64,000 nt of DNA from Paenibacillus monticola (GCF_009664975.1 NZ_WJXB01000002.1:868001-932000); one strand, 5' to 3'. Numbered from the stretch's first letter, positions 45,647 through 54,829 are shown. Made by a program: numbers and translations. The notes: generated by a model not told the origin, from the sequence alone.

Positions 45647-46345
45647 CTACTCTACTTGTAGCCATAAACATAGTTCTTCTATCGCCGTTGCTAGAGTCAT
45701 AGTAATTCGGCTGATTTGGTCTTCAGGAGCACGCTGCAACGCCCACATTTGTCCCTCATGAATCAGCATCACCAGTTCACGCATAATATGAGCTTCCTCG
45801 CTGCGGCATTGGATTTCCGCGATTGAGGAGATGACCGCCCCTTCTAGAAGTGACAGTTCCACCCATTCTCCAAGATGCTGTTCTTCAATTGCAGCTTCAT
45901 GGCTATCCCTGTCTTGCACTAATGGAAACCGCTCAATGACCTGAAACATAAACTCATGCAGACCATATATTTCTTGCATCTTATAGATGTTGGTTTCCGG
46001 ATGATGTGTCAGTTCAAAACGATATTCGTCCTGAATAAAATAATAAGTCCTATGTACTTCTTGATTCGTTTGCCCATACTGGCAGAAATAAGAGTCGCAG
46101 TTGGACCCAATTCCAATACATTTATGAAGTAATTCATTAACTTTGGCCCTTCCCATAAAATCAATCTCTACATATCCCTTTAATTCAAGAGCCCTCATCT
46201 GAGCATCCATTAGGGAACGCAACTTGAGTTCCGATTCGCCTTCCAAATCAATCATAAGGCCCGGAAACCCGTTCCCCCCAGTTAGGGCTGTCAAATATAT
46301 AATTTCTAAAGCTTGTAATTCAAAAACTTCCCGCTCTGGCTTCAT
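45647..46345 (-). CDS. Unknown cytoplasmic protein next to EssC
   Basis: 232 residues, no signal peptide or membrane helix. Begins FELQALEIIYLTALTGGNGFPGL, then a C-rich patch (KCIGIGSNCDSYFCQYG) and a helical C-terminus. Order and size are compatible with an EspG-like substrate chaperone or another accessory protein of type VII loci, but I find no diagnostic motif. It is 18 bases downstream of essC and clearly in the operon. Reported as unknown. Confidence 0.5.
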   Translation of the reverse strand: MKPEREVFELQALEIIYLTALTGGNGFPGLMIDLEGESELKLRSLMDAQMRALELKGYVEIDFMGRAKVNELLHKCIGIGSNCDSYFCQYGQTNQEVHRTYYFIQDEYRFELTHHPETNIYKMQEIYGLHEFMFQVIERFPLVQDRDSHEAAIEEQHLGEWVELSLLEGAVISSIAEIQCRSEEAHIMRELVMLIHEGQMWALQRAPEDQISRITMTLATAIEELCLWLQVE

Positions 46346-46363
46346 AGCTACTGCACCTGCTGT

Positions 46364-49300
46364 CTATAGTTCTGTTATCAATTTGACACGTGTATAGGTA
46401 CCCTCTATTAATAACATTGCTTCCCCCTCACCCATCACTTGGTTCAGCTCATGGTATTCCATTCCCTCCAATAGCGGCGTATAGGATACATGATCGTTAG
46501 GTCTTCCGTCGATTAGCAATGCATTCCCGCTATTAATCAGTTCACTAGCTAGAGCGGTAATAAGCTGCATCTTGTTCAGTTCTTGGACATTGCTGCCAAC
46601 TAGAAGAAGCACACCCAGGCCAAAGCCAAATCTCGATATCCGTTCTAAGTGATCCAGCGAATCATTTTCCATTAATTCAAAAGCGGATTTGAGCTGAGGA
46701 ATCACTATAACGAGCAACGGGTATTTACTGAGAATATAGTTGGTTTCATCGAACTCTTCAGGTATTGAAGCAGCGGCAAAGGCCTGCCGGCCATCATTCT
46801 TCCTTAATTGAAGCTGATCTATTACTGATTGTGTAAAGCTTAGGAATTCTTCCGCTGTACTCATGCAATTCGTTACCGCTTGATGTTTACTTAATTTCGG
46901 CAGTCGGACCCCACCGCTATCAAACAGATAGATTTCCTTGGTTACTTGATCCATCGACTCATGCAGTGTTTGGACAATAGACGTGAATCTAAGATCCAAT
47001 TTCGACTGATTTACATAGGAAATGAGAAAGTTGCTAGTCTTCTTCACATCGATTTCAATCGGTATAGTGGTATTCCAGTCGAGCCCTATTGGCATTTGAC
47101 AATCATTAATTCTATCTCCACGCTTCTGGTTTGCCCGCTCCAGAAGTTCAGCAAGAGATAACTTCTCAGGGATTACTGAAATTTCGATAGGATTAAGGTC
47201 CCCTGCAGCAGCCTTCATCTGCGAGCTGATCTGACGGATTCCTACAGCAATCTGATCATCTGAACTAGCTGCTACCGGCAGAGCGGTGTGGAATTCTAAG
47301 ATTCGAGTATCTTTAAGCAACCCTCGCCCTACCGTATTGGTCGGCTCCATGCCTTCTGTTCTTCCCAGAATACTTGAGTAATCCATTCTGTCAGACATTT
47401 GATACACAAGTGCCTGCTTAATATTCTGGCTAATCCGGTAAGGAAATGAATTAACGGCATTGGCTGCGAACACAAAGTAAATACCATAATTCCCACCTTC
47501 GCGCACCAGCTTGGCCAGATCTAGTACATGATCATCGTAAGCCTCTGAGAATCCTGTGTAATTATCAAGCAGAATAACTATGTAAGGAACCTTTTCACCT
47601 GTAGCCGTACAATAAGAGACCAGATTACTAATCCCAAGTTGGGAGAACTTGTGTTTGCGCTCCTCCAACTGAGACAGGAGCCAACTGAGTAGTTTGCCCA
47701 GCTTCTGTTCGTCCTCAGGAAAAATAATATCTCCTACGTGTGGAAGCTCGTAGAAGACTCCCAGGGTTCTTGTACCGAAATCCAGAATATAAAAATGCAC
47801 ATATTCCGGATCATATTTCAGGGCAAGTGACATGATAATCGTTTTTAACAGTGTAGTCTTTCCGCTGCTTGGCGCTCCGTACACCAGCAGATGACCATTC
47901 TGATTAAAATTAATATCCAGATTGTATTGTTCCTGCTCAGAAGGGTTGTCTATCCTTCCAACGGTTGCAGTAAGATTATCAACTGGTTGCTGCCACAGCT
48001 CTCCGTTCCAAATCCGCACCGCATCCAACACCTCTTCCAACGCAAGGTTCTCTGGAAGAGGCGGCAGCCATAGCTGGAAGGCCTCTCCAATGGATTGTTC
48101 ATGAGAAAGGGCAGCAATATGATCCACCACTGCTTGCAGCTGGCTCAATACAGCAGTGTCATCGCTTTTTCTCTCTTTAGGAATCAGTGCTCTGTGTTCG
48201 CCGTCTAATGCAACAACTTCAATCTGGAGTGTATCCTCCTCATTGGATGAACCAGCATGGTACGGCGCCCCACTCCACGAGGATTGAAATAAGGTGAATA
48301 TCTCATTATTTCCGACTTGCAGAAACCCTCGCCCCTTTTCTTTAATCTCTGCCGCCTCATGTCGCTTTAACATTTCCTGACTATCTGACGGCGTCTGTAC
48401 TTTCAGGCACAACTTAAATCTCGAGTTACTCCATATTTGATCATCAACGACACCTGATGGCTTTTGAGTTGCCAATATTAGATGGATCCCCAAGCTTCTT
48501 CCGACCCGCGCTGCACTGACTAGCTCCTTCATAAATTCAGGCTGATCGGATTTGAGTTCAGCGAATTCATCCACCACTATTATTAGATGGGGGAGTGGAA
48601 GCTTTGCCTCCTTGTTGCGGTAAAGAACGATGTAGTTGTCAATGCTGGTCACACCAGCTTCGCTGAACAGGCGTTGTCTGCGCAGAAGCTCGCTTTTGAT
48701 GGAAGCCAAGGCCCGATTGATCTGATTGCCGCCAAGATTGGTGATGGTTCCCACCAAGTGGGGAAGCCCTTGGAAGGCATTTGCCATTCCTCCACCTTTG
48801 TAGTCAATCAAGACAAATGCTACCTCGTGGGGATGATAGTCAACCGCTAATCCCAACAGAAGGGATTGAAGCAGTTCACTTTTTCCTGAACCGGTCGTAC
48901 CCGCTACAAGTCCATGAGGTCCATAGCTTTTTTCATGCATATCGAATAAGAGTAGCTTTCCTCCAGCCCCCAACCCTAAGGGAATAGATAACGTCCGGTT
49001 AGCCTGATTCTTTGACCAGCGTGCCAATACACTGAGTTCGTCAATACTTTGAACATCAAAGCTCTCCAGAAACGTAACCATTGGTGGAATATAGCTATTA
49101 TTTTGCCCTTCCTTTATTCTCAAAGGCGCTATTGAACGAGCAAAAAACTCTGAATGGATTTCATCCAATGAATCGGCAGCAAAGTAATCTGCCAAATGCC
49201 CCAGTTGATGATTGATATCTTTCCGAACCATGCCCTGGCTATCCTTAATCTCCAGAATAACCTGACAATTTAATGGAAGTGCAACATCAATCTTCTCCGA

Positions 49301-50356
49301 CATAAAAACACTAGTAATTCCTGATCCTAAATTGTTAGACAATAAGTATTTCATCATATCAGTGTTCTCCCAAAGCTCAGGAGCAAACACCAAAAAAATA
49401 TAGTGTGGAGTATGTAAGGATTGCAGGCCATAACTATTCTTGCTAGATTCTTCTCTCTTTCTCAGCTCTGGAAGCAGCTCATCAGCAAGTTTGGATGCCT
49501 CATAAGAATTCGTAGCCAAGCATCGTAGGCTTCTATCCTTATTCCATGAATGAGGCAGCCACTTCAGCCACTCCCAGTGCTTCAGCTCTTCAGGCGGCAT
49601 AACGCAGATCACTCTTACATCATCATATCCGTGGTGAGTAGTGAGATGAACCATAGTGGCATTAATAAAATCGCGCACCTCTTGCCGCTTCCCGAATATT
49701 CCTAGCGTATTCACATTCCTCAGCGGAATGTAGACTGGAATATCTTTCACAAAATACATTTCTTCACATATTTTGCTGGCGATCTCTTCAAGCAGATTCT
49801 CGTCATCAATTGCTTTTGCCTTCGCACTAAATGTTGGCAGCAGTGCTATAGGCTGAATCCCAATACCCAGCCGGATATTCAGGAAGTCATCTTCAATGGC
49901 TGTTCTTTCCCAAAGCTGTTTGCTCCTATTACGGACAATTTCTAAACAGGATAAAATACTCGGGTGTATGTATGTATAGGCTTCACGTTGCGTGCTGGCA
50001 GCACTTTGTAAATCATTCCTGACTTGAAACAGGTAGTTGAGATATTTCTTTTCCAGCTTTTTATTCAGCTCATGATGCTTCTTGACACTAGAGGTATAAT
50101 TTAAGATTGATACCATGACCGTTAGTAGAGTCATACTCATCGTAGATATTAGCATCGTATACGACCTGGTTAACGTAGACATGAAGATTGCGATAACCAA
50201 CATCCCGATTGGCGGGATTAATATAGTTAGCCATGAAAATGTCGGTTTTCCCGAAGGTCTGGCTGGATCCTCCAGAATAAGTTCGCCTTCCGGGTAATTC
50301 GGCTTAATACGCGGGGTTCTTTGTACCTGATTTGTTAGCATTTCTGGAGCGCTCAT
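46364..50356 (-). CDS. essC: EssC/YukB-like FtsK/SpoIIIE-type type VII secretion ATPase
   Basis: 1330 residues. Two hydrophobic helices near residues 40-85, then an approximately 400-residue region and three ATPase modules: D1 with a full Walker A GTTGSGKSE (about 484-492) and VLIDYKGGG; D2 with GAPSSGKTT (about 825-833); D3 degenerate (SYVNQSKLDL near 1108). Hallmarks of the central motor of type VIIb systems, which pulls WXG100 and LXG proteins through the membrane. EssC and YukBA of Staphylococcus and Bacillus are about 1480-1500 residues with two N-terminal FHA domains; here the FHA part is absent and the helices begin near residue 40. First gene of the long operon. GGTGATGAAG site before the ATG. 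Confidence 0.92.
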   Translation of the reverse strand: MSAPEMLTNQVQRTPRIKPNYPEGELILEDPARPSGKPTFSWLTILIPPIGMLVIAIFMSTLTRSYTMLISTMSMTLLTVMVSILNYTSSVKKHHELNKKLEKKYLNYLFQVRNDLQSAASTQREAYTYIHPSILSCLEIVRNRSKQLWERTAIEDDFLNIRLGIGIQPIALLPTFSAKAKAIDDENLLEEIASKICEEMYFVKDIPVYIPLRNVNTLGIFGKRQEVRDFINATMVHLTTHHGYDDVRVICVMPPEELKHWEWLKWLPHSWNKDRSLRCLATNSYEASKLADELLPELRKREESSKNSYGLQSLHTPHYIFLVFAPELWENTDMMKYLLSNNLGSGITSVFMSEKIDVALPLNCQVILEIKDSQGMVRKDINHQLGHLADYFAADSLDEIHSEFFARSIAPLRIKEGQNNSYIPPMVTFLESFDVQSIDELSVLARWSKNQANRTLSIPLGLGAGGKLLLFDMHEKSYGPHGLVAGTTGSGKSELLQSLLLGLAVDYHPHEVAFVLIDYKGGGMANAFQGLPHLVGTITNLGGNQINRALASIKSELLRRQRLFSEAGVTSIDNYIVLYRNKEAKLPLPHLIIVVDEFAELKSDQPEFMKELVSAARVGRSLGIHLILATQKPSGVVDDQIWSNSRFKLCLKVQTPSDSQEMLKRHEAAEIKEKGRGFLQVGNNEIFTLFQSSWSGAPYHAGSSNEEDTLQIEVVALDGEHRALIPKERKSDDTAVLSQLQAVVDHIAALSHEQSIGEAFQLWLPPLPENLALEEVLDAVRIWNGELWQQPVDNLTATVGRIDNPSEQEQYNLDINFNQNGHLLVYGAPSSGKTTLLKTIIMSLALKYDPEYVHFYILDFGTRTLGVFYELPHVGDIIFPEDEQKLGKLLSWLLSQLEERKHKFSQLGISNLVSYCTATGEKVPYIVILLDNYTGFSEAYDDHVLDLAKLVREGGNYGIYFVFAANAVNSFPYRISQNIKQALVYQMSDRMDYSSILGRTEGMEPTNTVGRGLLKDTRILEFHTALPVAASSDDQIAVGIRQISSQMKAAAGDLNPIEISVIPEKLSLAELLERANQKRGDRINDCQMPIGLDWNTTIPIEIDVKKTSNFLISYVNQSKLDLRFTSIVQTLHESMDQVTKEIYLFDSGGVRLPKLSKHQAVTNCMSTAEEFLSFTQSVIDQLQLRKNDGRQAFAAASIPEEFDETNYILSKYPLLVIVIPQLKSAFELMENDSLDHLERISRFGFGLGVLLLVGSNVQELNKMQLITALASELINSGNALLIDGRPNDHVSYTPLLEGMEYHELNQVMGEGEAMLLIEGTYTRVKLITEL

Positions 50357-50682
50357 TTCTTCATCACCACTGGATAGGAATTTTGTATTAACTGAATTTT
50401 AAATAAGTTGTTTTAATGTAAAAAATAACATTATTATCAATTCTTACTTCAACTCAAGCATTATCGGTGGGGATTTCTGAAAGTTTATATTTTCCATTAC
50501 ATTTCTTTCAAATATAGTTCTAATTCCCCCGATTAGCCATTATTCTTCCTTTTTCGACAAATTCAGCTCAGTTTAAAGACTTAGGTCTACAGTCATTAGA
50601 CAAATAATTCACTTATAAGTAATTGAACCTATATTCCCATTTACATTTAAATTTATACTATTATTTCCTTTTTTCTGATAAG

Positions 50683-50729
50683 AAAAAAGGTCTGATTTCT
50701 CTCTGATAGAGTGGAAATCGGACCTTTTA
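50683..50729 (-). terminator. Strong intrinsic terminator
   Basis: 15-bp arms AAAAGGTCTGATTTC / GAAATCGGACCTTTT (one mismatch) with A and T runs on both sides, so it can act in both directions. It lies just downstream of a small minus-strand open frame and well upstream of essC. Confidence 0.85.
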
Positions 50730-50749
50730 TTGTGAGATTTTGAAGTAAC

Positions 50750-50857
50750 TTAGACCATTTGTATTAGTTCATTCCTGCGTCTGTGGGTTGAATTTAGGCC
50801 TTCTGTTTCTTCAATCAAGCTCATTTTCTGATATAGCTTCCCCATTGCGATTACCAT
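50750..50857 (-). CDS. Possible 35-residue protein or 3' relic
   Basis: ATG at 50857 to TAA at 50750; begins MVIAMGKLYQKMSLIEETEG and ends LIQMV, charged and helical. No good ribosome site is seen. It stops 20 bases before the strong terminator, which suggests a transcribed gene end, perhaps the relic of a longer gene whose 5' part is lost. Confidence 0.25.
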   Translation of the reverse strand: MVIAMGKLYQKMSLIEETEGLNSTHRRRNELIQMV

Positions 50858-51044
50858 TCACACTTAAATAAGGCAGCCCTATTCCGTATCTCCCCAATAT
50901 AGAAAATGAACCTCTCCAAATCCTCTGTTAATTCGCACCAGACAACCTAATAAGAAGACTAAAAGAACGTTATGGTATTCAAATAAGTCGTCGGAGATGT
51001 CGTTATTCACTTCTGGATTTATAAGTCTAACCCTGCTATTTCTT

Positions 51045-52049
51045 TTATTTAAAAACAGAGAATGAGGGCTCCAGTTCCTTTAAGGTTAACCACCGCATGC
51101 CTGCTTCAAAGTCTTCATGGAACGATTCCAAAAGAATAATCTCTGCATACGAAGCCATGTAGTGTTTGGATTTATAAGCTTTCCATGAACGTGCCCATGT
51201 GTCTTCATCAATCATGCTCTGATATATCACGATTTGATCCGGAGCAAGAACAGCATTTAGAGTTTGAATAATGGTACAGACAATTTCTATAAATGCCTCT
51301 GTCTTTAATGAACTATTCCAATCAACATCGATAGGAAGAAATTTAATTTCTCCCGCCATGCCATCTTTTCCTTTTACTACTTTTCTATCCATATAAATCC
51401 CCATACCCGGAGGGGATGTTTCCGGAAAATAAACACCAAGAATACATTGATTCTCTACGGACTCTCTTCGTGCACAGTATCCACTTATAGCAGCATTCAC
51501 ATCGTTTTCCAGTATAACCGGCAATCCGAATTGTCCTTGTATCTCTTCGATCATTCGAACGCCTTGCAGCTTTTCATGACTGCTCACTGTAATTTCACCA
51601 TTTACCGACTGCCCAGGAATACCAATTCCAATCACTTTAATCCGAGGATATTGGGAGACAATAACATCAATCATTTCATAGAAACGGCTGCGGTCAAAAA
51701 GTGGAATGTTATGTTCTTCTCTTACTATAATTTTTTCTTGCAAATTAATCACAGTCGCTAAAACCACATCTTTCCCCTGCTTCTCGTTCATATAAATGAC
51801 CAGTGCCAGACTAAAGTCATAATTATAACGATAGGTTAATGCAGGCCTTCCTCCGTTGGATGGAACAGTTTCATCTTCAAATATTTCGCCGAGGTCGAGC
51901 AGTTCCTTTATAAGCGAATTGATAGTGACTACGCTCAGTTTCGTCAACACGGCCAATTGGGACTTTGTTGCGGTTTCCATCTGCTTCATAGCTTCACGAA
52001 CATTGTTTACATTGATTTCTTTAACTAGATTTCCGTTTGCTTTTTCCAT
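51045..52049 (-). CDS. ROK-family transcriptional repressor
   Basis: 334 residues. N-terminal winged helix-turn-helix (VNNVREAMKQMETATKSQLAVLTKLS to GGRPALTYRYN, about 10-75) followed by a ROK kinase-like domain (VIGIGIPGQSVNG, LPVILENDVNAAISGY). The ROK zinc motif (CxCGxxGCxE type) expected after GxAGEI is missing, and the protein is shorter than the usual about 390. Such proteins bind a sugar and repress sugar-use operons. Palindromic sites lie upstream of its gene and of a divergent short gene, consistent with autoregulation. The regulated operon seems truncated. Confidence 0.85.
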   Translation of the reverse strand: MEKANGNLVKEINVNNVREAMKQMETATKSQLAVLTKLSVVTINSLIKELLDLGEIFEDETVPSNGGRPALTYRYNYDFSLALVIYMNEKQGKDVVLATVINLQEKIIVREEHNIPLFDRSRFYEMIDVIVSQYPRIKVIGIGIPGQSVNGEITVSSHEKLQGVRMIEEIQGQFGLPVILENDVNAAISGYCARRESVENQCILGVYFPETSPPGMGIYMDRKVVKGKDGMAGEIKFLPIDVDWNSSLKTEAFIEIVCTIIQTLNAVLAPDQIVIYQSMIDEDTWARSWKAYKSKHYMASYAEIILLESFHEDFEAGMRWLTLKELEPSFSVFK

Positions 52050-52166
52050 AAGCCTCTCCCTACCTATTAACTTGCCACTAGTATCTACAGTTCTCCGTTT
52101 TTAAATTCCCTCTAGAATACCTTGGAGCCTCCAAGACTCTCCATATATACCACACACCTCATTATA

Positions 52167-52196
52167 ATTAAATATGCTTTATAAAGTATATTTAAT
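52167..52196. promoter_or_regulatory. Palindromic operator, ROK site 1
   Basis: A 30-base near-perfect palindrome with core GCTTTATAAAGT flanked by ATTAAATAT / ATATTTAAT. It lies about 120 bases upstream of the ROK gene start, and a second copy lies before the divergent gene. Likely bound by the ROK repressor (inference). Confidence 0.65.
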
Positions 52197-52221
52197 TATG
52201 AAATGGATCAAACGCATAGTG

Positions 52222-52274
52222 AAAACTCCACTCTATTAGATTATTTATATACCCTAATAGATGTGGAGTTTTTT
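52222..52274 (+). terminator. Long hairpin terminator between the divergent promoters
   Basis: AAAACTCCACTCTATTAG pairs with CTAATAGATGTGGAGTTTT apart from one bulged base, followed by TTTTTT. It lies between the two operators; no gene is evident between them. Confidence 0.7.
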
Positions 52275-52404
52275 ATGAGATTGTATGAGATAAAACAAGT
52301 TTATCGCGAAATGAAAAATAATAATATTGCTTTTGCTGCCTGTACAGGTAGTTTACAACTTTTTTATAAAATAAGTCATGGACTTCCAAACATAATGATT
52401 CATC

Positions 52405-52464
52405 TTGACAAGATATAACTTCTGCTCTACACTAATTAAGTACACTTTATAAAGTATCCTTAAT
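52405..52464 (+). promoter_or_regulatory. Promoter with overlapping ROK operator, site 2
   Basis: TTGACA (52405-52410), 17 bases, then TACACT (52428-52433) form a sigma-A type promoter. The palindromic operator 52435-52464, with core CACTTTATAAAGTAT, begins at once after it, so a bound repressor would block initiation. It serves the short gene at 52485. Confidence 0.65.
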
Positions 52465-52484
52465 ATCTTGAGGAGGGAAAATTA

Positions 52485-52637
52485 ATGTGGATAGTAACAG
52501 GACTTTTGATTTGGATATTTCTCTGTGGAACGATACTGATTTCGGCAGGATTCACAACATCATTTAAAGAAATTGATAAGAAGAAAACATCAAACCACTT
52601 GAGTTCAACTGATCCATTTTCTTTTTTATTTGAATAA
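52485..52637 (+). CDS. Small single-helix membrane protein, 50 residues
   Basis: ATG 52485 to TAA 52637, with GAGGAGGG 8-10 bases upstream. Residues 3-23 form a hydrophobic helix (IVTGLLIWIFLCGTILISAG), followed by a short charged tail (SFKEIDKKKT). It sits directly behind the ROK-regulated promoter, so it is probably the first gene of a sugar operon, perhaps a small transporter partner. The rest of the operon is missing: coding similarity ends soon after and a truncated cotJC follows. Confidence 0.6.
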   Translation: MWIVTGLLIWIFLCGTILISAGFTTSFKEIDKKKTSNHLSSTDPFSFLFE

Positions 52638-52961
52638 TTGGTTTAGAATTATAGTCATTGTTTTGGATGGAGCATCGAGAAGAAATCATTGTCACAATCG
52701 CTGTGCTTGTAAGAACTTTATTTATTTCCCTTCCTCAAAAGGCCCATCAATTCGCCCGCATCCGCGGTCTTATCTCTTCTCTCCGCAAAAAAAAGCATTT
52801 GATTCCCTTATTCTTGTTATCCGTACGGTGTCCCATGGTATGTCGTTCCTCTGTGGAGACTTCTCTCAGCTCTCATACAATAGCAAATAAATATAAGCGT
52901 CAAACAGCCCCCGCCTTTTGATTTCGATGGGGGACTGTTGACGCTAATATTAGTTATATCC
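52638..52961. other. Decayed or junction DNA before cotJC fragment
   Basis: About 320 bases without a convincing gene; open frames on both strands lack starts and known motifs. A strong imperfect hairpin at 52897-52945 (AGCGTCAAACAGCCCCC against GGGGGACTGTTGACGCT) marks the edge next to the cotJC remnant and may be an old terminator or mobile-element end. Confidence 0.45.
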
Positions 52962-53136
52962 GCGATATAGGTAGCGGTAAACGGAACCCCTGCGGCGTTG
53001 TTATAGAACAGTGCATGATCGCGCGTCGCATAGTTCGGACCGAGTCCAGCGGCCTCCAGCTGCTCAATCGTGGCGTCCTTGATCAACTTATAGATCATGG
53101 TCGCAATCATCTCAAGATGGGCAAACTCTTCTGCGC
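52962..53136 (-). pseudogene. Truncated cotJC fragment 1
   Basis: About 175 bases align with the middle of the intact cotJC at 59019-59588 (from EEFAHLEMIATMIYKL through to VPFTATYIA). Both ends are missing. Upstream the frame reads PLCAEEF preceded by a stop codon instead of the intact ISTEEF. The same breakpoint occurs in fragment 2. Confidence 0.85.
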
Positions 53137-53203
53137 AGAGAGGTTATACATCATCCAACATTCTGAAACTCCAACTCAATAAAACCATGAAAAGAAAAGC
53201 ATT

Positions 53204-53746
53204 TTAGTTTATAAGCTTCTCGAATAACTGTACCACTTGCTTTGCTATATCTTCAATATCACTATCTATTTCCTGCAGTACATAAGCCTCCAATACACCC
53301 ATGGTTGCTGTTGCCAAAAACTTCAAGAAAATCGTCTTATCCATTAGGGGGTGCGAGCCCTCATGAATTTTGTTGTCAATCTCGCCTGTAGTAAATAACA
53401 GCAGTTTACTGCGAAATGCCGAAGCATGTTTGCTTTTAAATAAAGCAGCGAAAAACGGTTTATGCTGCTCAACATACGAGAACCACAATATCGAGCCCTC
53501 TAAAATCCCCAAATCTTTTTTTTGATCACTTATCTTTCTCATTTGCGCGATATGGTCATCTACAATCTTATCTAACAGATCGTACTTATCAACATAATGA
53601 AGGTAAAATGTCTTTCGGCCCAAATTGGCTTGTTCTGTAATATTTCTGACCGTAATCTCGTCAAACCCTTCCTTGACTAACATTTGCAAAAAGGTCGTTT
53701 GAATGGCCTGCCTGGACTTCACAATTCTTCGATCAACTTTCTCCAC
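53204..53746 (-). CDS. TetR-family transcriptional regulator
   Basis: 180 residues. N-terminal helix-turn-helix (KSRQAIQTTFLQMLVKEGFDEI, TVRNITEQANLGRKTFYLHYVDKYDLLDKI, about 8-60) of the TetR type, then a ligand-binding helical domain (about 70-180) of the DhaS/TetR_C_8 style. It is divergent from the alpha/beta hydrolase gene and separated by 165 bases containing repeated ATAACAC/GTGGTTAT-like sequences that may be its operator. Likely represses that hydrolase gene (inference). GGAGGATTCCGG precedes the ATG. Confidence 0.85.
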   Translation of the reverse strand: MEKVDRRIVKSRQAIQTTFLQMLVKEGFDEITVRNITEQANLGRKTFYLHYVDKYDLLDKIVDDHIAQMRKISDQKKDLGILEGSILWFSYVEQHKPFFAALFKSKHASAFRSKLLLFTTGEIDNKIHEGSHPLMDKTIFLKFLATATMGVLEAYVLQEIDSDIEDIAKQVVQLFEKLIN

Positions 53747-53911
53747 ACCGGAATCCTCCTCTCGTTGCTACACACATATAACGGAATGTGTAATAACACT
53801 CATATCACATCATGTGGTTATTGAATAAACGGATCATTCAGAATAACATAAGTATACACAAAGCGATTAAAACTCACTAGTGTAATAAAATAACAAGGGT
53901 GGTATACAATT

Positions 53912-54829
53912 ATGACAGTGATTCAAAAAAAGGTATCGTTCCCCGCGAATAGACTGCAAGTAGCGGCGATCTTAAATATACCAGAGCAAGCTGAAGAGAA
54001 GAAGCAACTCCCAGCTATTGTCTGTGTTCATCCGGGCAGCAGCTGTAAAGATCAAACGGCAGGCATTTATGCAAAAAAACTTGCTGAGCTAGGGTATGTT
54101 ACCATTGTATTCGATGCATCTTATCAAGGAGAGAGCGAAGGTGAACCTCTTCACGCCGAATACCCCGCTGCACGGGTTGAAGATGTTCGCTCTGCGGTGG
54201 ATTACCTGACTACGCTAGATTGCGTAGACGCACATCGTATTGGCGTATTAGGGGTTTGCGCAGGAGGCGGATATGCTGTAAATGCTGCAATGACAGAGCG
54301 GCGCATCCAAGCCGTTGGTGCGGTTTCTGTCGCGAATATTGGACGTGGATATCGTGAATACGATCCGATCCAAATGTTAGAACAAGTTGCCCAACAACGC
54401 ACTGCCGAAGCACGTGGAGCCGCGCCACTTATTACAGAGTGGGTGCCTGGCAGTCACACCGAAAGAGAAGCAGCAGGCATGACTGAGCTTGACCTTGTAG
54501 AAGCTGTTGATTACTACAGAACACCAAGAGGCCAGCACCCTAACTCTCCGAACAAATTGAAATTCACAAGCGTAGACTCCATCATCGCCTTTGATGCCTT
54601 TCATTTGGCAGACATTTTACTGACTCAGCCTTTACAGATTATTGTAGGTGGCGTACAAGGAGTATTTGGTTCATACCGTGACGGCCACGATCTATATAGC
54701 CGAGCAGCCTCTAAGAAAAAAGATTTATTTATTGTTGATGGAGCAAGCCACTATGATTTGTATGATAAGCCAGAGCCCGTAAGTAAAGCTGTTGAAAAAC
54801 TAAAAGCTTTCTTCAAAGAAAATCTTTAG
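53912..54829 (+). CDS. Alpha/beta hydrolase with cysteine nucleophile elbow
   Basis: 305 residues, no signal peptide. Strand-loop pattern of an alpha/beta hydrolase: IVCVHPGSSC, then ASYQGESEG, the nucleophile elbow GVCAGGGY (about 115-122) with Cys in place of the usual Ser, and a catalytic His near the end in GASHYDLYD. Cys at this place is typical of dienelactone hydrolase-like enzymes. The central region has a lid-like insert. Probably a soluble esterase or hydrolase of a small aromatic or lactone-like substrate; the substrate is unknown. Divergently transcribed from a TetR gene. Confidence 0.8.
   Translation: MTVIQKKVSFPANRLQVAAILNIPEQAEEKKQLPAIVCVHPGSSCKDQTAGIYAKKLAELGYVTIVFDASYQGESEGEPLHAEYPAARVEDVRSAVDYLTTLDCVDAHRIGVLGVCAGGGYAVNAAMTERRIQAVGAVSVANIGRGYREYDPIQMLEQVAQQRTAEARGAAPLITEWVPGSHTEREAAGMTELDLVEAVDYYRTPRGQHPNSPNKLKFTSVDSIIAFDAFHLADILLTQPLQIIVGGVQGVFGSYRDGHDLYSRAASKKKDLFIVDGASHYDLYDKPEPVSKAVEKLKAFFKENL

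Larger units (their letters stand above)
50357..51044. other. Gap between EssC operon and ROK gene
   Basis: About 690 bases, AT-rich. It holds a strong hairpin terminator at 50683-50729, a small open frame just before it on the minus strand, and presumably the EssC-operon promoter near 50400-50600, where I cannot pin a convincing -35/-10 pair. No larger gene is evident. Confidence 0.5.

Noticed and set aside
52203..52418. 71-residue plus frame between the two ROK operators
   Set aside because: It runs through a strong terminator hairpin and has no ribosome site.
52817..53110. 97-residue minus frame beginning MIATMIYKLIKD
   Set aside because: It is the cotJC fragment running out of the homology into unrelated DNA, not a gene in its own right.
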